Numbered from the stretch's first letter, positions 7,177 through 14,243 are shown. The stretch is 23,547 nucleotides of DNA from Prevotella sp. (GCA_024681875.1 JAILAA010000024.1:1-23547), one strand, 5' to 3'. Numbers and translations are program-made. Notes: a model not told the origin generated them from the letters alone.

Positions 7177-7210
7177 TATTTTTGCAAGAAGAATGGCGAT
7201 GGTCGCCATT
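7177..7210 (+). promoter_or_regulatory. -7 box and 5'-end hairpin upstream of the coiled-coil gene
   Basis: TATTTTTG at 7177-7184 matches the -7 consensus, although no TTTG lies at the expected -33 distance. Eight bases later a perfect inverted repeat, AATGGCGA-TGG-TCGCCATT (7192-7210), would form a hairpin almost at the 5' end of the transcript, or could act as an operator. The start codon is at 7240. The rest of 6995-7239 shows no gene. Confidence 0.6.
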
Positions 7211-7239
7211 TCAGTAAACAACAAATCAACGATTTTTTT

Positions 7240-7551
7240 ATGTCAAAAACAGTAGAACTACAGATTGAGAAGGGACGTACCCTTGTTGAGGGTTTGCGTA
7301 AGCATTTGACCAGAGGCGTAGGCGGTGGCGTAACCCCGCTGGAGATAGACCGCATGGAGCAGACCTTGGTCCAGCTGAAAGCCGCCAATGCCGAGGTTGA
7401 GCGAATCCGCGAAGAGCTGCAGCCCAAAGTAAAGAACATGAACAGCCTGATGGCCCAAGTGAAACAGAACTATACCGAATTGAAGAAAACCATCAAGGGA
7501 TACTATCCGCAGGAACAGTGGGCCGACTATGGCGTGCCCGACAAGCGGTAG
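7240..7551 (+). CDS. Small helical/coiled-coil protein of unknown function
   Basis: A 103-aa soluble protein with no signal peptide or membrane segment. Residues about 1-25 form a helix (VELQIEKGRTLVEGLRKHL), followed by a glycine-rich break (RGVGGGV, 25-31) and a long amphipathic helix (about 34-90) with heptad-like hydrophobic spacing and many charged residues. It ends in an aromatic/acidic tail (GYYPQEQWADYGVPDKR). Its own promoter, start codon and conventional codon use argue that it is real. I recognise no characterised family. It stands alone between a divergent operon and a repeat-filled gap, so context gives no function. Confidence 0.75.
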   Translation: MSKTVELQIEKGRTLVEGLRKHLTRGVGGGVTPLEIDRMEQTLVQLKAANAEVERIREELQPKVKNMNSLMAQVKQNYTELKKTIKGYYPQEQWADYGVPDKR

Positions 7552-7601
7552 TCGCTCACGCCATTAGCACTCAGCATGAGGGCGTGTCAAAATGTGAGAT
7601 G

Positions 7602-7640
7602 ATACGCTTCGCGTTGGTTTTATTCAGGCGCGAAGCGTAT
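7602..7640. repeat. 12-bp perfect inverted repeat (hairpin)
   Basis: ATACGCTTCGCG (7602-7613) and CGCGAAGCGTAT (7629-7640) are exact inverse complements around a 15-nt loop. No long T run follows, so it is not a classical terminator. It lies at the left flank of the larger palindromic element at 7660-7905. The preceding GGCGTGTCAAAATG (from 7581) resembles some insertion-sequence ends by eye only. Confidence 0.85.
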
Positions 7641-7659
7641 TTCTACATACCTCCATGTT

Positions 7660-7905
7660 TGAGTCCACTTGAAAAAGGGTTTCTGCCACGAACTCATGCG
7701 CAGCCACTCCCCTCCCTTGTAGGGGAGGGGTTAGGGGTGGGGTCAGTATTTTCTTCGCTGACAGGATATTACAGACCCCACCCCTACCCCTACCATTCTT
7801 GCGTCCCGTTGGTAGCAAGCGTCACCCTTCGGGATGCCGAGCGGAGGGGCGGGGAATGGCTGCGCCGTCATTCGTTGAGTATGAGGACTTTTTCAAGTGG
7901 ACTCA
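7660..7905. repeat. Nested inverted-repeat element, MITE-like
   Basis: The outer arms TGAGTCCACTTGAAAAAG (7660-7677) and its inverse complement (7888-7905) match over all 18 bases. The similarity continues inwards imperfectly to GCGCAGCCA (7698-7706) paired with TGGCTGCGC (7857-7865). Inside are a C/G-rich hairpin with CTCCCCT/AGGGGAG arms (7707-7727) and a 13-bp inverted repeat TAGGGGTGGGGTC / GACCCCACCCCTA (7732-7744, 7774-7786). No open reading frame resembling a transposase is present. The element fills the gap between the coiled-coil gene and birA. It looks like a non-autonomous mobile or extragenic palindromic element. Confidence 0.75.
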
Positions 7906-7921
7906 TGTTTGTTGTTTACAG

Positions 7922-7944
7922 CCTCGATTTCTGACTTTTCGAGG
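7922..7944. repeat. Short inverted repeat downstream of the palindromic element
   Basis: CCTCGA (7922-7927) and TCGAGG (7939-7944) form a 6-bp stem around an 11-nt loop. It may be a relic of transcript-end structure. No clear T run follows directly. Confidence 0.4.
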
Positions 7945-7996
7945 TGCTGAGTGAAAGTTTTTTATCTCGACCGGCATGTAAATCAGAAAAATTGTC

Positions 7997-8004
7997 TAAA
8001 TTTG
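7997..8004 (+). promoter_or_regulatory. -7 box of birA
   Basis: TAAATTTG matches the Bacteroidetes TAnnTTTG box. No TTTG is found 19-21 bp upstream. The start would fall near 8008, leaving a leader of about 28 nt that contains a small stem, GATGC/GCATC (8012-8027). Confidence 0.55.
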
Positions 8005-8035
8005 CCACGTAGATGCTGTTCGGCATCGTTAGTGT

Positions 8036-8776
8036 ATGAATTTTGACATCATCCATATCGGCGAGACTGACTCCACCAACCACTGGTTGAGGGGGCATGG
8101 CGATGCTGAGCGCAATCTGGCCGTTTGGGCTGATTATCAGTCGGCTGGACGAGGCTGCGGCTCGAACAAGTGGGAGAGCGAGCGCGGCAAGAATCTGTTG
8201 TTCTCACTCCTCGTCCATCCCCATGAACTCAAGGCCACAGACCAGTTTCGTATTTCCATGGCCATCTCAGTCGCTATTGTCAAGGCGCTTTCCACCTACC
8301 TTTCACCACTCACCACTCACCCCTCACCTCTCACCACTCACCACTCACCCCTAAGCATCAAGTGGCCCAACGACATCTATTGGAAGGACAGCAAACTCTG
8401 TGGCATCCTCATCGAGAACCGGCTGACGGGCGCTTTTGTACGCGACAGCATCATCGGCGTCGGCCTGAACGTCAATCAGGCGCAATTCATCAGCGATGCC
8501 CCTAACCCTATATCCCTTCTTCAGATTACGGGCTGCGAATACGACCGCGAGAAGCTGCTGCACGATGTGGCAGGGCGTTTTACGCTCGATGTCAGCGCAG
8601 AGGAATACCGTGCTCTGCTCTACCGTCGCTCGGGCTTCCATCCCTACCACGACGCGCAGGGCGACTTCGAGGCAGAGCTCATCACCGTAGAGGACGACGG
8701 CCATCTGCTGCTGCGTGACCGCAACGGCCGCCAGCGCCGCTACGCTTTCAAGGAAGTAAAGTTTATCTTATCGTGA
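8036..8776 (+). CDS. birA: Biotin--[acetyl-CoA-carboxylase] ligase (monofunctional BirA)
   Basis: Activates biotin with ATP and transfers it to the biotin carboxyl carrier lysine of biotin-dependent carboxylases. The 246-aa protein lacks the N-terminal helix-turn-helix of E. coli BirA, so it should not be a repressor. Motifs: substrate-loop start DSTNHWL; the biotinyl-AMP loop AGRGCGSNKWES; catalytic IKWPNDIYW with the conserved KWPND lysine; LCGILIEN; IIGVGLNVN; and a C-terminal small beta-barrel domain (about 195-246). Unusually, residues about 89-106 are a low-complexity segment (SPLTTHPSPLTTHH) encoded by a CACCACTCAC-type simple repeat just before KWPND. The frame is intact, so the enzyme is probably active. 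It is followed by pyrH after a 44-bp gap and may be co-transcribed with it. Confidence 0.93.
   Translation: MNFDIIHIGETDSTNHWLRGHGDAERNLAVWADYQSAGRGCGSNKWESERGKNLLFSLLVHPHELKATDQFRISMAISVAIVKALSTYLSPLTTHPSPLTTHHSPLSIKWPNDIYWKDSKLCGILIENRLTGAFVRDSIIGVGLNVNQAQFISDAPNPISLLQITGCEYDREKLLHDVAGRFTLDVSAEEYRALLYRRSGFHPYHDAQGDFEAELITVEDDGHLLLRDRNGRQRRYAFKEVKFILS
8299..8353 (+). repeat. In-frame CACCACTCAC-type microrepeat inside birA
   Basis: About 55 bp composed of near-repeats of TCACCACTCAC and CACCCCTCACCTC, entirely within the birA reading frame. A 15-base string from it (CTCACCCCTCACCTC) recurs on the minus strand inside the P-type ATPase gene at about 21583-21597. Confidence 0.8.
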
Positions 8777-8811
8777 TAACGATATAACGTCATAACGTAA
8801 TAACGAAAAAC
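8774..8811. repeat. ATAACG microrepeat between birA and pyrH
   Basis: Four ATAACG motifs spaced by 8-9 bp fill the 44-bp junction between birA and pyrH. No -7 promoter box is visible here, which favours read-through from birA. A related ATAACACGATAACG string occurs upstream of era near 14155-14168. Confidence 0.65.
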
Positions 8812-8820
8812 AAAAAAAAA

Positions 8821-9531
8821 ATGGCAAGATTCAAGAGAATTCTGTTAAAGCTGTCAGGCGAAAGCCTGATGGGCAAGCAGGGTCACGGCATCGACCCTGA
8901 GCGGCTGGGCGACTATGCCCGCCAGATTAAGGAAGTGCACGACATGGGCGTGCAGATTGGCATCGTCATAGGCGGCGGCAACATCTTCCGCGGCCTGAGC
9001 GGCTCGAAGAAAGGCTTCGACCGTGTGAAGGGCGACCAGATGGGCATGTGTGCCACGGTCATCAACTCGCTGGCCCTCTCGTCGGCCTTGGACAGCGTGG
9101 GCGTGAAGAACAAGGTGCTGACGGCCATCCGCATGGAGCCCATCGGCGAGTTCTACTCAAAGTGGAAGGCCATCGAGGCCATGGAGCAGGGCATGGTGTG
9201 TATCTTCAGCGCCGGCACCGGCTCACCCTATTTCACCACTGACACCGGCTCCAGCCTTCGCGGCGTGGAGATAGAAGCCGACGTGATGCTGAAGGGCACC
9301 CGCGTGGACGGCGTCTATACTGCCGACCCCGAGAAGGATCCCACGGCCACGAAGTTCAGCGACATCAGCTACAGTGAGGTGCTGAGCCGCAACCTGAAGG
9401 TCATGGATCTGTCAGCCATCTGCATGTGCCAGGACAACAACCTGCCCATCTATGTCTTCAACATGGACATCGTGGGCAACCTGATGAAGGTGATGCTAGG
9501 CGAGGACATCGGCACACTGGTGCATCCGTAA
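8821..9531 (+). CDS. pyrH: UMP kinase
   Basis: Phosphorylates UMP to UDP with ATP in pyrimidine nucleotide synthesis; bacterial members are cytosolic hexamers of the amino-acid-kinase fold. The 236-aa length matches the family. Visible motifs are the phosphate-binding KLSGES (K10), GGGNIFRG (51-58), the UMP-contacting DQMGMCATVINSLAL, GTGSPYFTTDT, and the ATP-domain segment ADVMLKGTRVDGVYTADP with D/K residues typical of PyrH. The ATG follows an A-rich stretch rather than a Shine-Dalgarno site. It is probably co-transcribed with birA. It converges on the DUF4834 gene with only 14 bp between stop codons, and no obvious terminator lies in between. Confidence 0.97.
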   Translation: MARFKRILLKLSGESLMGKQGHGIDPERLGDYARQIKEVHDMGVQIGIVIGGGNIFRGLSGSKKGFDRVKGDQMGMCATVINSLALSSALDSVGVKNKVLTAIRMEPIGEFYSKWKAIEAMEQGMVCIFSAGTGSPYFTTDTGSSLRGVEIEADVMLKGTRVDGVYTADPEKDPTATKFSDISYSEVLSRNLKVMDLSAICMCQDNNLPIYVFNMDIVGNLMKVMLGEDIGTLVHP

Positions 9532-9545
9532 TCCTCACGACAGGG

Positions 9546-9935
9546 TTAGTTCTCGACGTAGTCGACGTATTCGCCCTCGTCTTTATCAAAGATTTTCTTA
9601 TTTGCCACATCCGGGGACCGGTCATCAATAATGGTGACGCCTCCGGATGTATGTGTTGTGCGTCGTGTCTGTTGCTGTTGTTCCCTTTCCTGCTGGTTAC
9701 GGGCCGTGCGATTAGGATCGCCTTTGAAATACTCCTCGTCGAAGACAGGTCCCTGATCGCGGTGCTTGCGGTAGTAGTTCTTATCGGCCATGCGCTGGAA
9801 AGCGTCATCGCCCATGCTATCGCGCATGGCGTCACGGATGTCACGCATACGCTTACGCACTTTCCACACCAGGACGGCCATACCGCAGGTAAAGATAATA
9901 AAGAAGAAAGCGAACAGAGCAAGGAAGAATTTCAT
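9546..9935 (-). CDS. DUF4834-like small membrane protein
   Basis: A 129-aa protein with one N-terminal membrane segment (about 1-24, FFLALFAFFFIIFTCGMAVLVW), followed by a basic helix (KVRKRMRDIRDAMRD), a charged, glutamine-rich middle (NQQEREQQQQTRR) and a conserved-looking acidic end (FDKDEGEYVDYVE). The shape and C-terminal motif resemble the Bacteroidetes DUF4834 family, whose function is unknown. The ATG at 9935 starts exactly at the membrane helix; a two-codon longer TTG start is less likely. It is the last gene of the psd-pssA cluster (45-bp gap after pssA), hinting at an envelope or lipid-related role, but that is only context. Confidence 0.8.
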   Translation of the reverse strand: MKFFLALFAFFFIIFTCGMAVLVWKVRKRMRDIRDAMRDSMGDDAFQRMADKNYYRKHRDQGPVFDEEYFKGDPNRTARNQQEREQQQQTRRTTHTSGGVTIIDDRSPDVANKKIFDKDEGEYVDYVEN

Positions 9936-9980
9936 AGGCAAATACAGGTGGGAGGTGAGGAAACAATTAAGAGAAGACGG

Positions 9981-10736
9981 TCACTTTGCTACATGTCTCT
10001 GTGTGATGACCGACAGCACAATGTACCAAGCAATGATGATAGCCAGTGCACCAATGCCAAATATGAGGAGTAACGGCACACAGCTGGCAAGGAACAGCCA
10101 TTTCACCTCGTTGCCCTGCCAGCCCCACGTCTTGAACTTCAGCGCAAACATAGGTATTTCACTCACAAGCAAATAACAGCTAACCAGCATCAGTACCAAC
10201 AGGAGAGGTACAATGGCGGGGATGGGTGCCAACTTGTTCCCCCACCCTACAATGAGGCTACCCCAGAAAAGAGCATTGGCCGGTGTAGGCAAACCGATGA
10301 AGCCCATGGCCTGGCGCTCGTCGAGGTTGAACTTAGCCAATCTCAATGCCGAGAAAGCGGCCATGAGGAATGCAAGGAAGGGCATGGCGGCAATGGAGAA
10401 CTCCACGATGTCGGTGAGCAGTCCCTCTTCCATCCCCAAGATAACAATCTTATCACTCAGAATATACATGCCGTTGATGCTCATCATAGCACTGAAAAGC
10501 ATAGCCGACGGTGCAACGCCGAAAGTAACCACGTCGGCCAGTGAGTCGAGCTCCTTGCCAATGGGGGAGCTAACACCCAGCAGACGAGCCGACATACCAT
10601 CGAAGAAATCAAACACGGCACCGATGATGATGGCCCACAGCGCTCCTTCGTAATTACCACATATTGCCATGACGATGGCTATGCAGCCTGATATCAGGTT
10701 GCAGCAGGTAATGGCGTTAGGGATGTGTTTCTTCAT
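9981..10736 (-). CDS. pssA: CDP-diacylglycerol--serine O-phosphatidyltransferase
   Basis: Makes phosphatidylserine from CDP-diacylglycerol and serine, the first committed step to phosphatidylethanolamine, in the inner membrane. The 251-aa protein has multiple membrane helices and a perfect CDP-alcohol phosphotransferase motif: D46-G47, A50-R51, then G60, D64 and D68 with the exact family spacing. The N-terminus HIPNAITCCNLISGC is typical of PssA. It is downstream of psd by 37 bp, so product and next enzyme are co-encoded. The operon promoter is at 11495-11526. Confidence 0.96.
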   Translation of the reverse strand: MKKHIPNAITCCNLISGCIAIVMAICGNYEGALWAIIIGAVFDFFDGMSARLLGVSSPIGKELDSLADVVTFGVAPSAMLFSAMMSINGMYILSDKIVILGMEEGLLTDIVEFSIAAMPFLAFLMAAFSALRLAKFNLDERQAMGFIGLPTPANALFWGSLIVGWGNKLAPIPAIVPLLLVLMLVSCYLLVSEIPMFALKFKTWGWQGNEVKWLFLASCVPLLLIFGIGALAIIIAWYIVLSVITQRHVAK

Positions 10737-10773
10737 AATGAAAGGCCCTTACATGAGGGAATAGGGATGAGGA

Positions 10774-11463
10774 TTAAGGCAGACGTGCGATGACAGTGAG
10801 GTCGCCAGTAGTAGGCTGTCCCATCTTCACCTCTGGCTTGGAGCCAAGAGGCAGATAGACATCGACGCGTGACCCCAGCTTGATGAATCCTAAATGCTCA
10901 TCAATGTAGCACTCTTCCAAGTCTTTGGCGTAGGTTACAATTCGCCGTGCCATGGCTCCTGCTATCTGGCGGACAAGCACCTCATGACCGTCGGGTGTCT
11001 CAATCATAGTATCGGCATGCTCGTTTTCCTCGCTGGCCTTAGGCAGCCAGGCCTTGTGAAAATTGCCGTCGAAATGGCGCACAAACTTCACCTGACCGTC
11101 AACAGGGAACCAGTTGGCGTGAACGTTAAGCGGACTCATAAAAATACTAATCATGAGTCGACGGTCATGGAAATAGTCGTTTTCAGTAGTCTCCTCAATA
11201 ACGACAATCTTGCCATCGGCCGGCGCCACTACCACCTTCTCAGTGTCGTCAGGGAAATATCGGATAGGACAGCGATAGAAATTAAGTACCAAAAGCCATA
11301 CCGTTCCAAAAACGGCAACGAAGGCAGCAAAAGGTATCCAACTGTCGAAGAGGCGCCACAATATCACCGCAACGGCCACGATGGCGAATAAACTGTATAG
11401 TAGTTCGTTAGTGCCCTCACGATGTATACGTATCTTTTTAAGTTTCTTGATTCTCTTTCCCAT
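10774..11463 (-). CDS. psd: Phosphatidylserine decarboxylase proenzyme (short type)
   Basis: Converts phosphatidylserine to phosphatidylethanolamine. The 229-aa protein belongs to the short, PSD-A-like class. It has N-terminal membrane segments (about 21-36 and 43-61), the conserved [11 protein letters not shown] (80-90), [16 protein letters not shown] (105-120, histidine included), and the self-cleavage site KLGSR, where cleavage before S198 would create the pyruvoyl group and an alpha chain of about 32 aa. It is the first gene of the psd-pssA-DUF4834 operon and has a consensus promoter. All key residues are present. Confidence 0.96.
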   Translation of the reverse strand: MGKRIKKLKKIRIHREGTNELLYSLFAIVAVAVILWRLFDSWIPFAAFVAVFGTVWLLVLNFYRCPIRYFPDDTEKVVVAPADGKIVVIEETTENDYFHDRRLMISIFMSPLNVHANWFPVDGQVKFVRHFDGNFHKAWLPKASEENEHADTMIETPDGHEVLVRQIAGAMARRIVTYAKDLEECYIDEHLGFIKLGSRVDVYLPLGSKPEVKMGQPTTGDLTVIARLP

Positions 11464-11494
11464 GGTTTGACAATTAGCCTACGCTAAATCTGTG

Positions 11495-11526
11495 CAAAGG
11501 TAATGCTTTTTTGTCAAGCATACAAA
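11495..11526 (-). promoter_or_regulatory. Consensus promoter of psd-pssA operon
   Basis: On the minus strand TTTG (11526-11523), 20 bp, TACCTTTG (11502-11495): a full match to the Bacteroidetes promoter consensus. The predicted start near 11491 gives a leader of about 28 nt before the psd ATG. Confidence 0.8.
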
Positions 11527-11566
11527 CTTTTTCAGGCAAAAGTGGCAGTTTTAATGAGAAAAACTG

Positions 11567-11574
11567 TATCTTTG
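11567..11574 (+). promoter_or_regulatory. -7 box of the gamma-carbonic-anhydrase-like gene
   Basis: TATCTTTG matches the TAnnTTTG consensus 52 bp before the ATG. No TTTG -33 box is present at the expected distance. It is divergent from the psd promoter. Confidence 0.6.
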
Positions 11575-11625
11575 CGCACTGGAACGTTACAAAAGTCACT
11601 CAACAATAAATAGTCAACAACAAGA

Positions 11626-12144
11626 ATGGCTCTGATAAAATCCTACAAGGGTCTGTCGCCTCAATGGGGCACAGGCTGCTACTTTAGTGAGAACGCTACA
11701 ATAGTAGGCGATGTAAAGATGGGCGACGACTGCTCTATCTGGTTCGGTGCCGTGGTACGCGGCGACGTGGCTCCCATCACCATGGGCAACCGCTCCAACG
11801 TGCAGGACGGTGCTGTGGTGCACGTGACAAACACTACTGGTCCTACACACATCGGCAACGACGTGACCATCGGCCACTGCGCCTGTGTACATGCCTGTAC
11901 CATCCATGACGGTGCGCTTATCGGCATGGGATCCACCATCCTCGACGGTGCAGAGATTGGCGAAGGTGCCATCATCGCTGCCGGCGCCCTGGTACTGCAA
12001 AACACGAAGGTGGGCCCGCACGAGCTATGGGGTGGCGTTCCTGCAAAGATGCTGAAGATGGCAAAGCCCGGCATGGCCGAGGCCTATGCCGAGCACTATG
12101 TAGGCTATGCTCACGAATATCTGGAGGCTGACGCGGCTCAGTAG
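11626..12144 (+). CDS. Gamma-class carbonic anhydrase-like protein (YrdA/PaaY family)
   Basis: A 172-aa left-handed parallel beta-helix protein made of hexapeptide repeats ([LIV]G-x4 pattern). The three zinc-ligand histidines of the gamma carbonic anhydrase fold are present: H66 (AVVHV), H84 (TIGHC) and H89 (CVHAC), with the family spacing of five between the last two. R45 and D47 (VVRGD) and Q60-D61 (NVQDG) match conserved structural or active-site positions. The acidic loop of the archaeal Cam enzyme is missing, as in YrdA-type proteins, so carbonic anhydrase activity is uncertain. The C-terminal helix (EAYAEHYVGYAHEYLEA) is usual for the family. Its 3' end overlaps the convergent acyltransferase gene by 7 bp. 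Confidence 0.9.
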   Translation: MALIKSYKGLSPQWGTGCYFSENATIVGDVKMGDDCSIWFGAVVRGDVAPITMGNRSNVQDGAVVHVTNTTGPTHIGNDVTIGHCACVHACTIHDGALIGMGSTILDGAEIGEGAIIAAGALVLQNTKVGPHELWGGVPAKMLKMAKPGMAEAYAEHYVGYAHEYLEADAAQ

Positions 12145-13130
12145 CCGGTTTTGTAGATCACCTTCCCGGCGCCACTGGTAATCTTCATGGCCTCAGGATG
12201 GTCGTTGATGAACGAGTCGATGTGTCTGACACGCTTCTCGGCCAGTATCTCATCCACAGCAATGAGGATACCTGTCTCCTCGACGTCGCCGAAGCCGTAA
12301 TTGATGGCAGTGCCGAAGAGTTTCATTGTAGGCGAAAGGCTCATGTAGGCATTCACCAGCGGCGGGATGTTGTAGCCTAATTTGCGTATCTCGCGGTTCA
12401 GTATGCGGTAGTCTCCCTTGAAGTCGTTTTCGCAGAAAAGGGTTTCAAGGGCCTTTTCGTCTGTTTCAATTTTCAGCGGTTTCATCGGTACAACAAGGTT
12501 CTCCTTGTCGTCAAAATACTTCTTCAAGAAGTAGAGAATCATGTCGCGGCCCTCACGGATATAGCTGGGATACATCGTCATCTTGCCGAAGAAATATTTC
12601 ACGTTGGGCATGATGACGGTAAGCGCACCGAGACCATCCCAGAGGTTGTCAAGGGCGAAGAGGCTCTTGGCACCCATGCGCGAGCTCTGATAGGGCAGGC
12701 TGACGAAACTGCGGCCCAGCTCAATGGTGGAGGGCATGTAGTCGGTGAGGAACTTCTCGCTGAAGTGGAACATGTGGCTGGTGGCCAGCTTCGGCTGCCC
12801 GTTGTCGTCTATCTCCCATTTCGTCCCTTCCAAGTAGCGGTAACCGCCGATGATCTCCTCCGCCTCGGGGTTCCACACAATGAGCTGCTTGTAGCAGTTC
12901 TCGCAGGTGTCGAACTCGTCCAGGTCACAGTCCTTGCCTGTGCCACCGCCGGCCTCGCGGAAGGCAATCTCACGCAGACGGCCAATCTCGCGCAACACAT
13001 TGGGCGCGTTATGTGCCGTAACGATGTAGATTTCATTGTTGCTCTTGTTCGTCATGCGCAACTGGCGCTCGGGAGTCAGTTCACTCTTGAGCACCTCGAC
13101 GGGGATAGGGGAGATGATGGGTTGGTCCAT
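12138..13130 (-). CDS. GNAT-type N-acyltransferase, probable GlsB-like glycine-lipid enzyme
   Basis: A 330-aa protein of the hemolysin/OlsB-like GNAT acyltransferase group. Characteristic segments are the N-terminal IGRLREIAFREAGGGTG, the core EIIGGYRYLEG, the middle ELGRSFVSLPYQ, and a C-terminal extension (NIPPLVNAYMSLSP) common in Bacteroidetes members. In Bacteroides, the paired genes glsB and glsA make N-acyl glycine and then O-acylate it, giving glycine lipids. This gene follows a PlsC-type acyltransferase by 37 bp, reproducing that pairing, so synthesis of an amino-acid lipid is the best inference. Substrate (glycine, ornithine or other) cannot be read from sequence. The stop codon overlaps the convergent gamma-carbonic-anhydrase-like gene. 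Confidence 0.85.
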   Translation of the reverse strand: MDQPIISPIPVEVLKSELTPERQLRMTNKSNNEIYIVTAHNAPNVLREIGRLREIAFREAGGGTGKDCDLDEFDTCENCYKQLIVWNPEAEEIIGGYRYLEGTKWEIDDNGQPKLATSHMFHFSEKFLTDYMPSTIELGRSFVSLPYQSSRMGAKSLFALDNLWDGLGALTVIMPNVKYFFGKMTMYPSYIREGRDMILYFLKKYFDDKENLVVPMKPLKIETDEKALETLFCENDFKGDYRILNREIRKLGYNIPPLVNAYMSLSPTMKLFGTAINYGFGDVEETGILIAVDEILAEKRVRHIDSFINDHPEAMKITSGAGKVIYKTGY

Positions 13131-13167
13131 GATTGATTGGCTTATGGGTCTTTTGGTCTACTGGGAT

Positions 13168-13998
13168 TTATAAGAGATAGACTTGTTCTTTTACGTATTC
13201 GGCCCACTCGGCGGGCGTCTTTGTCTTGTCGCTGAAGGTTTGCCAGGGAATGGGCTTGCCAATGTGAACGGGAAAGGTGTTTCCTGTGTTCTTGAACATC
13301 TCGTCTACGAGGAAGAGCATGGCCACATTGACTTTCTTGATGCAGCGGTCGCTGATGTTTGAGAGGCGGTAGAAGAAATTCGAGTTGCGGCCTCCGAAGT
13401 GGATGGGCACCACGTCACGCTGGCTCTCGACGCTCTTAGTGACGAAGGTCTTCTTCCACGGCAAATCGCGTATCTCACCCTTGCGGCGCCGTGAGCAAAG
13501 GCCGGCGGGAAACATCAGCATGTGGTAGTCGCTCTTGAAGCCGGCTTCCACCATCGCAGGGAAATTCCTGCTCTGTCGGCCAGTTTTGTTGATGGGAATG
13601 CAGAGAGGAGCCAAACCAGGCAGGTTCATCAGCATGTCGTTCACCAGATAGCGAAAATTGTCACCGTAGTGCCGGCCGATGAGGGCACCTAACGCCACGC
13701 CGTCAATACCACCCATCGGGTGATTGGATACGAAGGTATAGAGCCGGCCGTCATCCTTTGCAGGAAGGTTCTCTTCGCCTGTCACTTCCAGTTTCGTATC
13801 AAGAAACTGCAGACAGGCCTCAAGCCACGGCGTGCCCTTCAGGTCGCGTGATTCCCACAGGAACTTGTTGCATTGGTCCTCATGGGCTATCTTCCGCAGC
13901 CAGTTCACGGCAAAGCCCGGCACCCAACGGGCTTTCTTGCCCATTTTGTCGTGCAAAACCTTCTTGATATCAATGGTCCTTTCGGATATTGTTTCCAT
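13168..13998 (-). CDS. PlsC-family O-acyltransferase, probable GlsA-like
   Basis: A 276-aa lysophospholipid-type acyltransferase. The acyltransferase motif I is FVSNHPMGGIDG (H93, D99 from the chosen start), with five rather than the classical four residues between His and Asp. Later blocks include LCIPINKTGRQSRNF and MLMFPAGLCSRRRKG, the latter corresponding to the phosphate/acceptor-binding FPEG-like block. There is no signal peptide; it is probably a peripheral inner-membrane enzyme. The ATG at 13998 is preferred because the -7 box at 14044-14051 would put the transcript start after an alternative upstream TTG at 14046. It lies 37 bp upstream of the GNAT acyltransferase. Together they resemble the GlsA/GlsB glycine-lipid pathway. 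Confidence 0.85.
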   Translation of the reverse strand: METISERTIDIKKVLHDKMGKKARWVPGFAVNWLRKIAHEDQCNKFLWESRDLKGTPWLEACLQFLDTKLEVTGEENLPAKDDGRLYTFVSNHPMGGIDGVALGALIGRHYGDNFRYLVNDMLMNLPGLAPLCIPINKTGRQSRNFPAMVEAGFKSDYHMLMFPAGLCSRRRKGEIRDLPWKKTFVTKSVESQRDVVPIHFGGRNSNFFYRLSNISDRCIKKVNVAMLFLVDEMFKNTGNTFPVHIGKPIPWQTFSDKTKTPAEWAEYVKEQVYLL

Positions 13999-14043
13999 GT
14001 AGCTTTTAACGACGCTGTAATGGCGTGAGTTTGTTTCAGCCTG

Positions 14044-14051
14044 CAAAAATA
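14044..14051 (-). promoter_or_regulatory. -7 box of the acyltransferase operon
   Basis: TATTTTTG on the minus strand at 14051-14044, about 45 bp before the chosen ATG (13998). It rules against the upstream TTG at 14046 as the start codon. No clear -33 box. Confidence 0.55.
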
Positions 14052-14209
14052 ATACTTTTCTTTTTATTTTTCTTCTTTTCCGAGCAAAAAATGTGCATTT
14101 TCACACTTTTTCCTTCAAAAAACAGCATTTTTGAGTTCTAGTGCAATAAAACAATAACACGATAACGCAGTTTTTTCTTCTCATGACCAAATAATTCAAA
14201 AAAAATGTG

Positions 14210-14217
14210 TACATTTG
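14210..14217 (+). promoter_or_regulatory. -7 box of era
   Basis: TACATTTG matches TAnnTTTG and would start transcription near 14221, 23 nt before the era ATG at 14244. It overlaps an in-frame upstream ATG at 14205, which therefore cannot be the start. No TTTG lies 19-21 bp upstream. Confidence 0.6.
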
Positions 14218-14243
14218 CCGCCACATTAATATATTTAAGAAAA

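Noticed and set aside
7240..7551. Reading the small coiled-coil gene as an exonuclease VII small subunit
   Set aside because: Size and helical nature are similar, but the family's short signature is not evident and no xseA neighbour is present; left as unknown.
7602..7905. Complete insertion sequence in the gap before birA
   Set aside because: No reading frame with transposase features is present in the 484-bp gap, so only a non-autonomous element or remnant can be supported.
9426..10073. Plus-strand ORF (215 aa) across the pyrH end and the DUF4834/pssA genes
   Set aside because: It is an out-of-frame continuation over pyrH and antisense to two genes with clear membrane and catalytic motifs.
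14205..14243. Upstream ATG as the era start
   Set aside because: It would add 13 residues before the universal Era N-terminus and overlaps the TACATTTG -7 box, so it would precede the transcript start.
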